Part shown: one piece after another, positions 43,508-55,936 of the stretch
Numbering within the stretch: the first letter of the stretch is position 1
Layout: every line of letters begins with the position of its first letter
NCBI GenBank assembly: GCA_010093605.1
Contig: MU004181.1
Coordinates: 3,068,215 to 3,132,214 of the forward strand
Length of the DNA stretch: 64,000 bases
Origin: Lophium mytilinum
Lineage: Eukaryota > Ascomycota > Dothideomycetes > Mytilinidiales > Mytilinidiaceae
Direction: 5' to 3'
The notes under the pieces: model-generated
The model's input: only the letters and a program-made list of their open reading frames with translations
Told to the model about the DNA's origin: nothing
Databases searched by the model: none
Made by a program: the position numbers and the translations under genes

Positions 43508-45304
43508 TGTTCGACTTGGTCTGAGCTGATAGAACCGAAGGCGATGAATGGTTTGGTTCTTAGTTGATGGAAGTTATGAGAGTCTTATAGTGGTTGTATC
43601 TCGGTTCTGATCACGCTTCTAGCAGCCCCCAAGATAGAGAGATTTCAGTGTCGTACCAAGCACCGCCCGTGGAGAGTTGCACAGTGGGAGCTTGATCCAT
43701 GATTCTCGGAACTAAAGCTACTGGACATGATGATCTCTGCCGACCGCAGCGTAGTTGGCAGCTGAGTCGCATTCTGCCGTTGATTTGAGATCACATTTGG
43801 GCTATATTTGTGAGATCGGATCTTAGGAATGCCTTCTTGGTAGCCCAGGGCAAGCAATGAGCTCGAATGCGGAGAATAGGCGAGAAGCGAGAATCCGAAA
43901 GGGGCATCGAGTACGATCACAAGGCGTATACAGGTGTTGGTGGCGGCGAATCGACTGGCACCTATTGCTTCGTCCTATTAGACCTCTGCAGCCTCCTCGT
44001 TAAGCCCTCCAACATGGTTAGCTCAACGTATTCCTGATTGGCCTGGTCGTTCAATCTTGGGAAAACCCCACCACTCTATTTAGGGGTAATTAAAACACCT
44101 CGTGTCATCTCTGGTGGATCATGCGGTGTTCTTCATTAAGTTGAAACGCACTCTAAAATTCAGAAGAGGTAATATCGCAAGGCTGCCGATCTGCAGGGGC
44201 AAATATGGTATTTCGAGTGAGACTGAGAGTTCTAACACGCGAGGCGACAAAGCATCCCCAATCTACTTAGTTTGGTGAAGAGATGAGTGAACTCAAGAAC
44301 TTACCGAAGTCAAGAATTTACCGTGAGTAAGAGTCCGTCTTGACCTCTTTTAATCGCGTTGAAATTACGCGGGATTTCTATTTTGTAGTCCAGTGACCAC
44401 CAGATGTAAAGGAAGACGGCCGTGGCAGGCAGAGCTGTTACAGGTCATACGTTCGAGGTGACAAAACGGCAACGGCTTGAAATCTGAGAGGAAATGATAG
44501 ATATCTCGAGCTATACGTTTTTTGAGCTAAGAAAGACTAGATGAATGCGATCTACATTAATATGCTTATAGAAAAGGCGTGAAGTAGTAGGCGCTCCGTA
44601 GAACTACGGCTGCTATATGCAATATGATGACACTGGAGAAATAACTTGATAGTAAGAAAACCAAGTTATCCAACACCTATTGGCGGTTCAATGACGGGAC
44701 GCAGTTTCGCGGTTACTCAATCGTAAGCCCTTACTCCAACGACATAGGAAAATTCGGACCCAGTGATGCGCGTCGAAGAGTGGCCGTTTCACACGGGTGG
44801 ACGGAGCTCCTTTGTCCACGAGGGATGTCTCCTAGAATCCTGAGGTCCCCGCAGCTGGAATCTATCGGGCACCTAGGAGGTAGGACCAAGGGCGAAGATG
44901 CAAGTCGGGAGCGTCACAATGTCGGATGAGAGTTGAGGCTCAAGGGATCGTCAGGGTCTAAGGTGCAGCAGAAGAGGCAGAGATATGTATCTCGGTTCTC
45001 CCTATCACGGAGAGCCAGAAGCGGTAGCACTGCCGAGCTGCGAGGGTTGATGAACCGGGGCGTTGCAGATCTGGTGCGTCATGCATCGCCAAATTTTCCA
45101 AGCTTTGGAGCAGTTCCCCGCCGGCGGTCCAAGCTTCCAAGCCAACTTTCGCTGTGTGCCAACCTCCACACCAACCTCTCCTCTTCATTTCTTACTCTAT
45201 CCCTATCGTATTCACTCAATCAATTGCCTCATACTTCTGTCCTAGATTGTCTCAGTCATTGTAAATCACTGCAGTTGCAGCTTGCGTGCAGCTCCGCCGT
45301 CAAG
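43508..45304. other. Intergenic, 1.8 kb without a gene
   Basis: Promoters of the zincin gene and of YVC1. No open frame with a domain, no tRNA, no clear repeat. The last 150 bp before 45305 are CT-rich, as in fungal leaders. Confidence 0.5.
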
Positions 45305-47346
45305 ATGGTTCAATGGGGAAAGCTCTTCAACATGGACCACGATACGCGTGTTGGCTTTCATGATGAGATACGCGCACGTCCGTGGCACCTTTTCGATTAT
45401 TGTCATTGTTTGCTTCTTCCATTTGAAGAACGCTCGCTCACGATTCCTCGTAGTACTCCCAACCCGCCGCGACGAAATACCTCCTTCTCCCATACCTTCT
45501 AAAGAAGTCACAAAGGTCGCGTTGCGTCTAAAATACCAAATAGAACAAGTCATACCCTGTGAGCTGGAGGAATGGAAGATCACCAAGGCCCACAGTTCTG
45601 TCATAACGCCCGCCGTGATCAAGGCCGCCAAGGACGCAGGAGGAGACGAATACAAAGGCTGTGTCGTCTACTGTCTGCTCGTGGTCAAGAAATGGTTCAG
45701 ACGTCAGGCCATCCTAGAGCTCTGGGACTCAGACTTGCACGATGTCCGCGCTGTTGCCTGCGAGGTCATGGCGAAGGCCATCATAGAGGAAGAAGAGGAC
45801 ATGACCTATCTACTTGAGGAGGTCCTACTCAAGCGGTATTCTATCATGATCAACGGCAAGGACTCGCTACCTGCGAATGCCATTGAACGAGCTGTCGATC
45901 TCCACGCCCTTCGGGTAATTGGATCTTCGGGCTATCAAAAGTGTATATCCTTCCTCTGGCGCGGTTGGCTAGTTCAAGACGACGAAGACCCTTCACGATT
46001 TGTCGACTATAAGGAGAAGACAAACACCAGCTACTGGGTACATTTTGATCCTGACAGGATGCGCGTTCCTGTGTATCAGAACACTGTTCAGATCGCTATG
46101 TCCCTCATCTTCCTGGGACTGTACACAGGAGCAGTCAACACGATAAACCCTACCGGTGACCTGGACGTCGTTGAAGGATTGCTCTACCTCTTCACCCTGG
46201 GCTTCATGTGCGACGAGTTCGCGAAATTCTGGAAAATTGGTCGTTACTACATTGGATTCTGGAACATATTTAACAGCACGCTGTACGGCTTGTTGACAGT
46301 ATCTTTCGTCACGCGCATGATTGCCCTCTCGCATCCTACACACCACGAAAAGCGCAGGGAATTCAACGAACTATCGTACAACTTCTTAGCATTCTCTGCT
46401 CCTATGTTCTGGATGCGACTGTTACTCTACCTCGATACCTACCGCTTCTTTGGTGCCATGTTAGTCGTCTTGAAGGTAATGATGAAGGAGTCCCTGATCT
46501 TCTTCGCCCTTCTCCTCGTGGTCTTAATCGGATTCCTCCAAGCGTTCCTGGGGCTAGATCAGGTTGACCACGAGTTGGATGATACCGGCTTCATTGTCGA
46601 GGCTATGCTCAAAGCTATCATGCAGAGCCCGGAATTTGAGGGATTCGACAATTTCGCAGTACGTACATCCCAGCTCCTTGGACAAATAATCAGCTGCTAA
46701 CCATTGGTATTATTCAGCCACCTTTCGGTCTTATTCTTTACTACATCTTTACTTTCGTAGTCATGGTTGTTCTCCTGAACATCTTGATTGCTCTGTACAA
46801 CTCTGCATATGAGGACATTACGGAGAATGCCGTTGATGAGTACATGGCTCTAGTAAGTTTGCTCTGTGTTCGACGCTGTGCACACCCCTGACATACAATT
46901 AGTTCGCGCAAAAGACCATGCAATTCGTTCGTGCTCCCGACGAGAACGTATTCATCGCTCCCTTCAACCTCATCGAGATTTTCTTGCTCGTCATTCCCTT
47001 CGAATGGTGGATGCCCTACGAAACGTATCAAAGACTGAACAACTACGTCATGGGGTTCATCTACTCGCCCCTCTTACTTATCACCTCATTCCTTGAAACG
47101 AAGCAGGCACACGTTGTTAAGTACAACCGGAGGAGAGGGGAGGAGGACGATGACACCGTTGAAGAGTGGGAGCAGCTGAATGACGAGTGCGATTTCGAGG
47201 CCGATGGGTGGACTAAGAAAGTGGAAGACTCGAAGCCAAACGTGGAGACCGATGCTGCGATTTTGGAGCTGAGGAAATTGAGGAAGGATGTAGGCGAGCT
47301 GAAGGAGTTGATCGAGGGCCTCAAGGGATCAGTGAATGGATCGTAG
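45305..47346 (+). CDS. YVC1: Vacuolar TRP-type cation channel Yvc1
   Basis: Releases Ca2+ from the vacuole on hyperosmotic shock (TRPY1 family). The main frame from about 45,450 reads FLVVLPTRRDEIPPSP, LRLKYQIEQVIPCELEEW, a helical linker domain, then membrane segments (QIAMSLIFLGLYTGAVNT, VVEGLLYLFTLGFMCDEF, FNSTLYGLLTVSFVTRMI, SYNFLAFSAPMFWMRLLLYL, SLIFFALLLVVLIGFLQAF), the pore region with AIMQSPEFEGFDNF, and the last segment YYIFTFVVMVVLLNILIAL. Introns at 46659-46717 and 46853-46902 are canonical. The tail is acidic (EEDDDTVEEWEQL) with a coiled coil (ELRKLRKDVGELKELIEGL). The start is uncertain: ATG 45305 requires an unresolved intron before 45,450; an upstream frame opens at 45282. Confidence 0.9.
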
Positions 47347-49500
47347 GACCACCAATTCTATACTCGGACCCTCGACATAAAATTCTCTGGCACGTCATGT
47401 ACGTGTGGCTTGTGTAAATTGTCCGGTTGGGTAGGGATAGATCGGTGGCTCAATTTGGGTGGCCAGCGATCGTTTGTCTCGTTTAGGTCTGTAAATCGTG
47501 TCTGTCGTAACCTCTAATCACTATTCATAATCGAGCCATGCCCGCCTTCTTATTATTCGTACCGAGCCCTTATAAAAATGCCTTCAGGTGATGATGTTTT
47601 CAGATTTCCTGCATTCAATCACTCCAGATCTGCTACGGAAAGATACATCAGTAATCTGTGTGAGTTCCAGCTTGATTACTTAAATTGATCTCTTGAAGAT
47701 TGATTGAAGATGCTGTTGGTCGTAAGATGTTGAGCTGTCACGTGACTAGATTTCTTGCAACTGGCCTCACTGGTACACTAGACGGATTTCAGAGACGAAT
47801 TGCACGGCCGTAGGAGGGAATTCGCCACGCAAATCGGTGTGATGAGGCTTGAGCTACTGCAGGCCCCTGGCTAGCTCGGTATTCACAACTTTTCACAAAA
47901 TGCCCGCTAGTAAGGGGGTCCCTAGTTAGCGGCATACCTAGCGTAAGACCTAAATGCCCGGAGACCTTAGATAAGGTCTCTTCTCGAGGCAGCTTGTGCA
48001 GGCCGTATGCGGTAACGCGCTGCCAAAATAAGGCTGCTAGCTCTATCACGCCTGCCAATCTGTAGATCTTTGCGGGAGCTTCCGAACTTCCTCATATTTA
48101 GATTGCTTGCCACGTGACCATCTGGGCAGGTCTGCCCCTATGGGGGCCTAAGAAAGGAGTATAGCTAGAGGATTACTTAGTAGAAATGTTGTCTATATTA
48201 TTGGAGGCTATATACTATGCTATTAGAGGTTCCTAAGAGGCTGTAAGCTAATTGCACGTGATTTTAGCATCTTAAAGCCTTACAGCCTGAACTTGAGGTC
48301 CAATTGTTATGAATATCGAGCGTCAGTGGCGGCCAGGGTCCGCTAGGGTAGCCCCTGTGCCAGAATATTAGTGTCGCCACCAAAATCGGCACACCTCATG
48401 CCCCTCTGAGCCTAGGTAAACGCCATGCAGATACTAGCGTGATTCCGTTGAAATCCGTCTACTGGCCACCTCGCTCCTCACTTTGGAACCGGCTCCAGGC
48501 AGCACGATTCCACCACTTTCCACGACATTCCATACACTAATCACTAGCGCCTTGGCTTCATTTCGCCCACGTATATAAACCCCCTCCCCCTCTGCACCTT
48601 TCTCTTTCTCATACTTACCTTGTTGGGGTGGCCGAGCTCATGAATCCGGTCCACCTGGCAGACTGTCCTGCATTGCACAACGCGGCGACGGCTGTTATGA
48701 ATCTCCTTCGGGGGCTTCACCGGCGTAATTTTTGCTGGTCCGCTATCTGCCTTATGGCTTTTCATTGATTTACTCGCCTTGTGCGGGTGGTTGAAGAAGA
48801 GTTTTCCGCTTTCTGTGCGGGATGAGGGCTCGCATCACGATGCCTTTCAGGTCTATTGCTGTCAGGTCAGGTCTGGCATCATCACTTGCGACTGCGCGCT
48901 GGGTCGGGTCTCCCATGCCAAATGGAAGAGATCACTTTCATATCCACAATGGTTTTGAGGAAGTTTACGTGGCATCGACGTCTCATACCTAGGCCCTCTT
49001 TCTCAGGCCTGTCATCCACTCATATTGAGGCGACAAGACGCCTTCGAAGCGCGGGCACCTATTCGCGACTCGACTTAGACTCCACTATGTCCTTGGATTC
49101 CCTCGATCTGCGCAACAACGATGCTTACATCGCCTCCTCATTGCCCTCACCAGCCAGGCGTCCACACCACGATCGAGCCTCACATCGATATCGACAACGC
49201 CCTTAACCCGAACCGAACAAATTCGTCGACAACCAATGTTGATCCCTTCAACAAGCCCAGGGGGTCACCTCAAAGCTATCCAGTTGAGCCTATAAGGAAC
49301 GACACGTTCACACTTCAAAGGTCAGGAGGAGATTCTGGGGGCTGTGCGTGCTGGGTATCAAGTTATCCTCTTACATCAGTGCATCGTAGCTATAAGTTCT
49401 CCAATTATCGCAGAGGATCGAGCTCCCAGTGAAGTAAGCCGATGGCTTGCCACAGTAATTTCGAGGGGCGCATAGTTGTTTACGCTAACCTGTAATCTAT
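47347..49500. other. Gene-poor region, 2.1 kb
   Basis: Between YVC1 and ARH1. The part 47,760-48,420 has patches rich in TA dinucleotides and looks like an eroded repeat. The perfect palindrome GAGACCTTAGATAAGGTCTC is at 47961-47980. TCACGTGA occurs at 47738-47745. A TATATAA box lies at about 48574 with CT-rich DNA after it, but the short frames downstream (plus strand 48639, 48856 and 49121) show no recognisable domain. Confidence 0.5.
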
Positions 49501-51179
49501 TCACGAATCTAACACTCGTAGCATATCTTCCACGCTTGTGAACTTCTCCCTCTCCTTGCCCAGCTTTGCACCCTTTTCCTTTTCCACCTTATCGATCCTC
49601 TTCCAGTCTTTCCAGGAGACAGGCCTCAGACCTTTGTTGCCGATTTCGCGTTTCAGTCCTTCCCACCCGAGACCTGAACTTCCTCCGGCTTCTGAGTTCA
49701 GAAACGACGCCTGCTGCTCCCAATCGAGACTGATCACGTCGGCAGAGGTGAAGGCGTCATCCATCGTACTAGCAATTACTCCAGTAGGCCCTCGCTTGAC
49801 CCATCCAGCGCAATACATTCCCGGAACATGGCCTGCCGTGAGGGCTCCTGGCCCAATCTGCGGGTTGATGACTCGGCCATAGGCATCGTTAGGAATGATA
49901 CCCATACTATCATCGAAGGGGACCCCCAGAGCCTCAAGACCGGGGAGCGCCTCCGATTTGTAGCCCACAGATCGAAACGCCAAAGATGCGGGCACTGTGA
50001 GCGTGCTTCCCGTGGAGTTGACTTTGGCACTACGATCAAAGTGATCGAAGTCTGAAGCAAACTGTGTCTCCTCGAAGTCCATACTTGAGAGGTTATTTGT
50101 ATCGCTAGGACATGCATTGAAACTCCTTGGGGACATCAAGAATGAGAGCTCCCATGATTTCGCGGATGAGGAAGGTGGAGACGAAGAGCCTTTGACGAGA
50201 ACTTGCGCAATTCGCTTCTGAACCCGCGGGAGCTTGGTAATATCAGGTGGAAATAGCGACGAGTCGATTGGCCAGAAAGATACAGAAGGTAGATTCATAA
50301 GTTCTCTGACCTCTTTGATAGTGAACGCCGCCTGGGTTGAACGGATTAGCAAAGCGTTGTCGCATAACGAAAACCTTCATACCTGCATAGGGCCCCTCCG
50401 TCCAACTACTTTTACTGACTTCACCCTGCTTCGTGATAGCGTCTCCAAGGCCTGTTCCGTTATATCTGTCTTGCGGAGTGCATCAACTCCACTTAGTAGT
50501 ATTCGAGCCACGTCCAATGCCACATTCCCCTGCCCAATGACTACAGCTTGCTCTCCAGCATCGAGTTGCGGGGCAACATGCGCATACTCCGGCAATCCAT
50601 TATACCACCCCACAAACGCACGTGCCGAGTATACGCCTTGTAGATCTTCCCCAGGTATACCGAGCTTCTTGTCTTTGGACGCACCGTAAGCGAAGAGGAT
50701 GGCATCGTAATGAGGCATGAGGGACGCGAGCGGGATGTCGTGGCCGATATTTACGTTTCCAATGAAGTTGAAACGAGGCGATGACGCGACTTCCTCGAAC
50801 TTGTCCTGGCAATTCTGTGTATCGCATGAGTATGGTAGGTTGTAGGACGTTGAATTTCTTCGCGTACCTTCACTTCGGGATGATCGGGGGCAACCCCGAA
50901 TCGCACCAGTCCATAAGGCACTGGAAGATGCTCATACATATCAACCGTAGCATTCTGGAGCTTCTGCATCACCCGATATGCAGAGTAGAAGCCGGCAGGG
51001 CCGGAGCCGATGATGGCGAGTCTGAACGGCTTCGGCGAGATTGATGCATTGCTGTAGCTGCGGAATGCCTGTTGGGTTACTTTCGAGGTGTTACGGAGAC
51101 GTAGTCGGTTCGCCGCATTGATTGAAAGCTTGTGTGTGCAACTGGGGCATATATACGGTGTTCTGCGGAAGATATGCAT
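49501..51179 (-). CDS. ARH1: Mitochondrial NADPH:adrenodoxin (ferredoxin) oxidoreductase
   Basis: Passes electrons from NADPH through FAD to mitochondrial ferredoxin Yah1 for Fe-S cluster and heme A synthesis. 524 aa from exons 50868-51179, 50383-50814 and 49501-50331 (introns 53 and 51 nt). The start MHIFRRTPYICPSC at 51179 opens a presequence (LRLRNTSKVTQQAFRSYS). FAD site: RLAIIGSGPAGFYSAYRVM, then VDMYEHLPVPYGLVRFGVAP, a family hallmark, followed by DHPEVKNCQDKFEE. NADPH site: GEQAVVIGQGNVALDVARIL. Then SVKVVGRRGPMQAAFTIKEV and, near the end, MYCAGWVKRGPTGVIASTM, as in all adrenodoxin reductases. Complete and of normal length. Confidence 0.96.
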
Positions 51180-51625
51180 GTTTGAGACGAAAGTAGAGGC
51201 TGGGAGATTTTGGGGTGACGTTGGAAAACCTCCATCTTTGCGCCAATCAGAACATTCTTTGAAAACTGCAGCTATTAACACCACTCAACTACCTATCTAT
51301 ATCTGTCACGAAGAGTTCGACTCTTGACTTGAGACCGAAGTAAGTACTTTGTCACTTGTCTTCTTTTCCACCTCATCTCGCACGTCATGCATCCCGTTTC
51401 ACACGCGGCGGCAAGCCTTCGCTCAGCACAGACTAAAAGACGTTGCTATGGAGACGCATTGATTACCTCCGCTCAACATCCCACCATGCACCCACACCCT
51501 CAGGCATTCCTTCAGTAGCCGAAGCTCACACTCGTTGGACGCTTTGCATTCCTCGCTCTTCTCTCCACGAGCTGCCAAGTCACATTCTTTTTGCTCTCAC
51601 TCCCAAGCAGACACGGCAGAGAAAC
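51180..51625. promoter_or_regulatory. Divergent promoter of ARH1 and the four-TM gene
   Basis: 446 bp between divergent starts. The short upstream frame in phase with the downstream gene (from 51443) is probably leader. No clear motif. Confidence 0.4.
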
Positions 51626-53835
51626 ATGGGCCGCGGGCAGCCCTATCAGTACGGTGCGCCGAAGTCCATCGCCGACGATCCTTTCTTGTACAATGGCTTC
51701 AATCCCAAAGCCGTGACAATGGCAAGTCGCCAGCCTCCACCGCCTCCCAGGCCGAAGCAGGAGGGCCCTCTGATCAACTTCAATCGCCATCCTGATAGCT
51801 ACCTGATTCTCCCATACGGCAAGACCGACGCCAAACCGATGAGCCTTAAGACAAAGACAATCATAAAATGGACACGCTGGGTACAGCTACTGTTGAGAAT
51901 CTTGCAATTGATTGCCGCAATTGGGATCTTGGTCTGTGTGATTGCCATCCGCGGCACGCAACCGACTGAAGGATGGGTGATTCGGATACCGGTATACCAC
52001 TACACTCTAGTCGTCTGGAGGAAGCAATTGCTCACAACTCTTTAGGCTGGGATTGATATTGCAACCGCGTTGTATGCAATCTACCACCTCGTGCGCAGCG
52101 CGAAACACCGCACACCAGGAACCTCTGCAAGCTATCACTTCTTTGCTTTGGTAACGACCGTTCATCTCCACACAGAAGCAAGAATGCTAACCTTTAGTAG
52201 ATCATAGATGCCGGCCTTATCCCGTTCTACGTATTCACAGCATTACTGTCTAATCGTAATTATCATGAAGCACCGGGGACGTCTGGCCGATGGAGGACTC
52301 TATTCCCTACGGACGACGATGCCGACAAGATCCTCCAAACAACCTGGCTCACCGCGACCGCCATTGGTGGAATGCATTGTTTCTCTCTAGTCCTAGATCT
52401 CTACCTTGTGGTCATATTCCGCAAGATCACTCATCTTCCACCAGACATGAACCCGCTTGAGGACAACCTCACATCTCGGCGCAAGACTAAGCACAAGGCG
52501 AAGAATTCCTCAATCTCGGCCATGGTACCCTTGACAGCTGATGAGAAGAGAATGAGCGCTCAAAGTAACAGTACTACTTCGCTTTCGAACCGAGGATCGC
52601 AAGCAGACCCGTTGATTCCTATGCCGGATGTCAGCAAGGTGCCATTCTTCCATACAAGAGCAAATTCCGATGTCAGCTACTCGCCGCATAATCCGACAAC
52701 AGCTCGTCTGTCGCGTACAGATCTTGCGAACTCGATATATCAGCAACCAGCATCCGTTAGAAATTCTCGTGCCGATCTCCATAGGCGCGATGACCTCCAT
52801 CGTAGGGATGATAGCGATGGCGAGACGTTGGCTCAACGCAAATCCTTCCTCGCAGCGCAATCTATCCAGCGTTCACGCCCGAACTCCTTTGTGTCTGCCC
52901 CAGGTGATGAAAAGAGCGCTAGCAACCTCAAAACGGGCACGTCTCAGCGCATTAGCCGGGAGAGCCTTCAATCCGATAACTGGTTTGTCCACGCTTCTGA
53001 GGACGACGATCCGTACACCACTGCTCCGTCCACCAACTCCCGCTCCCACTCTCCGACGAAGAGCAAGTCTGGACCCAGAGCTAGATACAACCCTCTTTCC
53101 GGCGACATCTCAGACGACGACAGCGACATCATGGTCCCCCAACCCCTCCGAATGAACCCACCCACTCCCCCTCCCGCAGCCGCCAACAACTTCAAATCCT
53201 CCCCATCCAACTCCTCCTATCCCTCGCGCCCAGCCACCGGCGCAAGCACAGGCACAAACGGCTACAACAACCCCTACAACCCGCCCGTGCTCAACACAAA
53301 CACCGCTCCTCAACTCGCCCGCACGACCACCGTCACCTCGATCAGCACAGACTCGACCTTCATGCGCTCGCCCACCAACCGCCCTCTGACGCCCTCCAAG
53401 AGCCGCTACTACGGCGACCTCAAAGCCGCGAGCCAGGGCATCCGCAACTCGCCCGGCAACACGAGCCCGACGCGCGGCTCGCCGGCCGCCAGCCCGTCCA
53501 AGTACGCGCCGCACAACGCGTATCCGTCGCAGGCGAAGGCGTACACGACCAACGCGTCGCCGACGAAGGTCAAGGGGCATTCGTTCGCGAGCATCAGACG
53601 TACCGGCGAGGCGGGGTATACGCCTGTGACTGCGCAGTCGCCGCGGGTTGTCAGCCGCTCGGGAGTGGATTACGGGTTCGATGGGTACGAGGATGGCGAT
53701 CTGGGGAGTGGACGGAGGCGGGATGTTAGTGGCAAGGTTGCTGAGGAGGGTAGGGGCGGGGTGGGGAATGGTGGGAGGTGGAAGGGGATGGGGATGGGTG
53801 GGCTCAGCTATAGGAAGGTGAGCGGGGTTGCTTAG
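51626..53835 (+). CDS. Four-TM membrane protein with long disordered tail, conserved in ascomycetes
   Basis: 701 aa from exons 51626-51991, 52046-52150 and 52201-53835. ATG 51626 opens MGRGQPYQYGAPKS. Four hydrophobic helices span about residues 75-270: LLLRILQLIAAIGILVCVIA, IDIATALYAIYHLV, FFALIIDAGLIPFYVFTALL and MHCFSLVLDLYLVVIFRKI, spaced as in MARVEL-like proteins. The remaining 430 residues are Ser/Pro/Thr-rich with many SP and SPTK sites (SHSPTKSKSG, RPLTPSKSRYYGD, TSPTRGSPAASPSK), a likely kinase target. A short repeat LHRRDD-LHRRDD occurs in the tail. I recognise the layout from other filamentous fungi, where it is annotated hypothetical; plasma-membrane placement is inference. Confidence 0.82.
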
Positions 53836-54332
53836 GTGATTTTGGGGATGGTGTATACATAAATTTGAGCGGATGGTGCTGTGGATGGCGTTTTTGGGTT
53901 TCTTGGGTTTAATGGTTCTACAGGCTTTGTGTCTACTGCGTGGAGTGGAGTCGGATTGATACACATGGGATATGTTTGGTTCTGAAAAGGGGCATGCGGC
54001 TTGGATGTATAAATGGGCGGATGGGAGTGGACGGGGTTCAGGAAAGGTTCTGGATACGTCTAATGCAATGAGAAATACATCTCTGGAATGCGTTATTCGA
54101 CATCATGCTATACTCGAAGAACTCGTTTGATGTGTCTCTGCTTGTCGGAGATGTCTAGACCACGACGGAGTTTGTCTAGAATCAGAAAAAAGGTTCTCTT
54201 TCACAAGAAGCCTTTGCCTATATATACCAGAGCTGCAATTTACTAGCATGCCTTGTTCCTTTCATCGCCAACTCACACTCGGAGCACTATCCAGCAGCAA
54301 AAGGTTGGCCAGTCTGATTCTTCAGTATGTCT
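53836..54332. other. Convergent 3' intergenic region
   Basis: 497 bp between two converging stops; no gene. Confidence 0.5.
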
Positions 54333-55341
54333 TCAAGCATCGGCGTCATCTTTCCACCAAATGTGTTTCATCAACTCAGGATTTTTCTTCTGAAAAAAGT
54401 CCACGATGTCGCGCTGGACCCCTTTAATTTGCAACTTCTTCGCAAGCGAAAAGACGCGGACAAGATCTCTAGGCGTAGACTCATGGAACACGCCGTGTGC
54501 ATCCATTGTCTGAAGCCGACCGGTATACAAGGCATGAATGAGGATCTCCACTTCTGGCCGGGCAGTGCCCTCGGGCAGTTCGAATCGGTCCATGGCGGCA
54601 TATGCAGCGCTCTCGGGTTGTCCGTCACCGGTGATGTGCTTAAGAAGTCGCTTTTCGATGGCCGCTGCCACTCCATCAACGACGTAGTTGAGCGTAGCAA
54701 GCTCGTTGTTGGCCTCGAGGTCCCACAGGATATTCTTTCCCTTGGGTGGCTTCCAGTCCCAGTTCCTGTTGGCAAGATCGCTGAAGACCTGCTCCTTCAG
54801 TGAACCGAGGTCCGCCAGAGTGCCCTTGATTTCATCGGCGGCTTGCCCGAACACGTTCTCTGCCAGGTTGCAGATGACCTGAAGGAGGTTAATGATGGTC
54901 TCTTGAAGGGATACTGGGAAGGGTGGACAGGCGCCACTGATAGCGGCAATGGGGTGTCACTCACTCCACAATTGGGATGGCCGTCCTGACAAGACCACCC
55001 ACCGGGACTAGCGTTCACGGCCTTGGGCATCGACTTCACGTCCCTGAGCTTTTCCTTGAGTGTCGCCTCGATCTTGGAATGCAGTAATGCGAGCTTCAAG
55101 TGCTCTGCAATGACGGGGGATTTGCTTGCTAGCAACTCCTTATGAACGGGGAAGGTCATATAAGGTCCGGCCTGGAGGGTGATAACGGTTTGGTAAAGAT
55201 ATGGGGGTCTTTAGAGATATCAGATCAGCTTTTTGGACTTCGAGTCTCAACGGGATATCAGCCCACAAACCTGTCATTTGTCGTCGATGACAGGTATTCG
55301 CAGTTCGTAGCAGCGTCTTCCGCGGGTGCCTGGCGATCCAT
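54333..55341 (-). CDS. BTB/POZ-domain protein
   Basis: 285 aa from exons 55271-55341, 55003-55208 and 54333-54913 (introns 62 and 89 nt, donors GTTTGT and GTGGGT). The BTB core follows intron 1: YQTVITLQAGPYMTFPVHKE then LLASKSPVIAEHLK. The C-terminal half continues with EIKGTL, WDLEANNELATLNYVVDGV, RPEVEILIHALYTGRLQ and FSLAKKLQIKGVQRDIVDFF, which corresponds to the later BTB helices and a BACK-like end. Fungal BTB-only proteins of this size are common; they may be Cul3 adaptors, but none of the known substrates can be inferred. Splice phases were chosen so that every exon joins without a stop. Confidence 0.8.
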
Positions 55342-55936
55342 GGTCGCCACTTCGTCGACTGAAGGGTTTCCTGTGGCGCTAGTAGACCTTGAAGAATAAG
55401 AAGGATGTAACGGAAGAGAACAAGCTTATATAACACAAATAGAGGACGCAGGCTCTGGTAAAAGGCGCCTGGTTGAGTCTATGAAGTGGGATACAGGTGA
55501 GGTCGAAGTCGTCCAGATTTGATTGGTCTTGGTAGCTAATCAGTCGCACAAGGAAGGTGCTGGTACGCTGCCGGTGGAAAGCAATCGGGATCGCGACATT
55601 AATGCCAACTAGCTTCACGCATTAAATAATGGAAAAGAAGATGAACAATATCAAAAGAGCTCTTTGATAATGCAGAAATCTACGTCTATCACGCCGAGAG
55701 CACAATATTTTAAAAGAAAGAAGAGACAATAGAACATGAGAGCCATAAGCCATGACATGACATAAGACCACCCGGACGCCTTCCCAACCCTGCTGGATGC
55801 TACATTAAACAATCGTAGGCCAGCATCTAGCCACCCCTCCCATCATTAGGCTTTTGTGTCTTCATCTGCTAGGATTTCCAACAGGAAGAAATCGGGTATG
55901 CAAGCACATCTTCAATCATTTCCATGCAGATAGCAT
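55342..55936. other. Intergenic, BTB promoter and eEF3 3' flank
   Basis: 595 bp; nothing recognised beyond the flanks. Confidence 0.5.

Noticed and set aside
48639-49432. Short plus-strand frames after a TATA-like box and CT-rich tract
   Set aside because: The promoter-like layout is attractive, but the frames are short, do not join by canonical splicing and match nothing I know.
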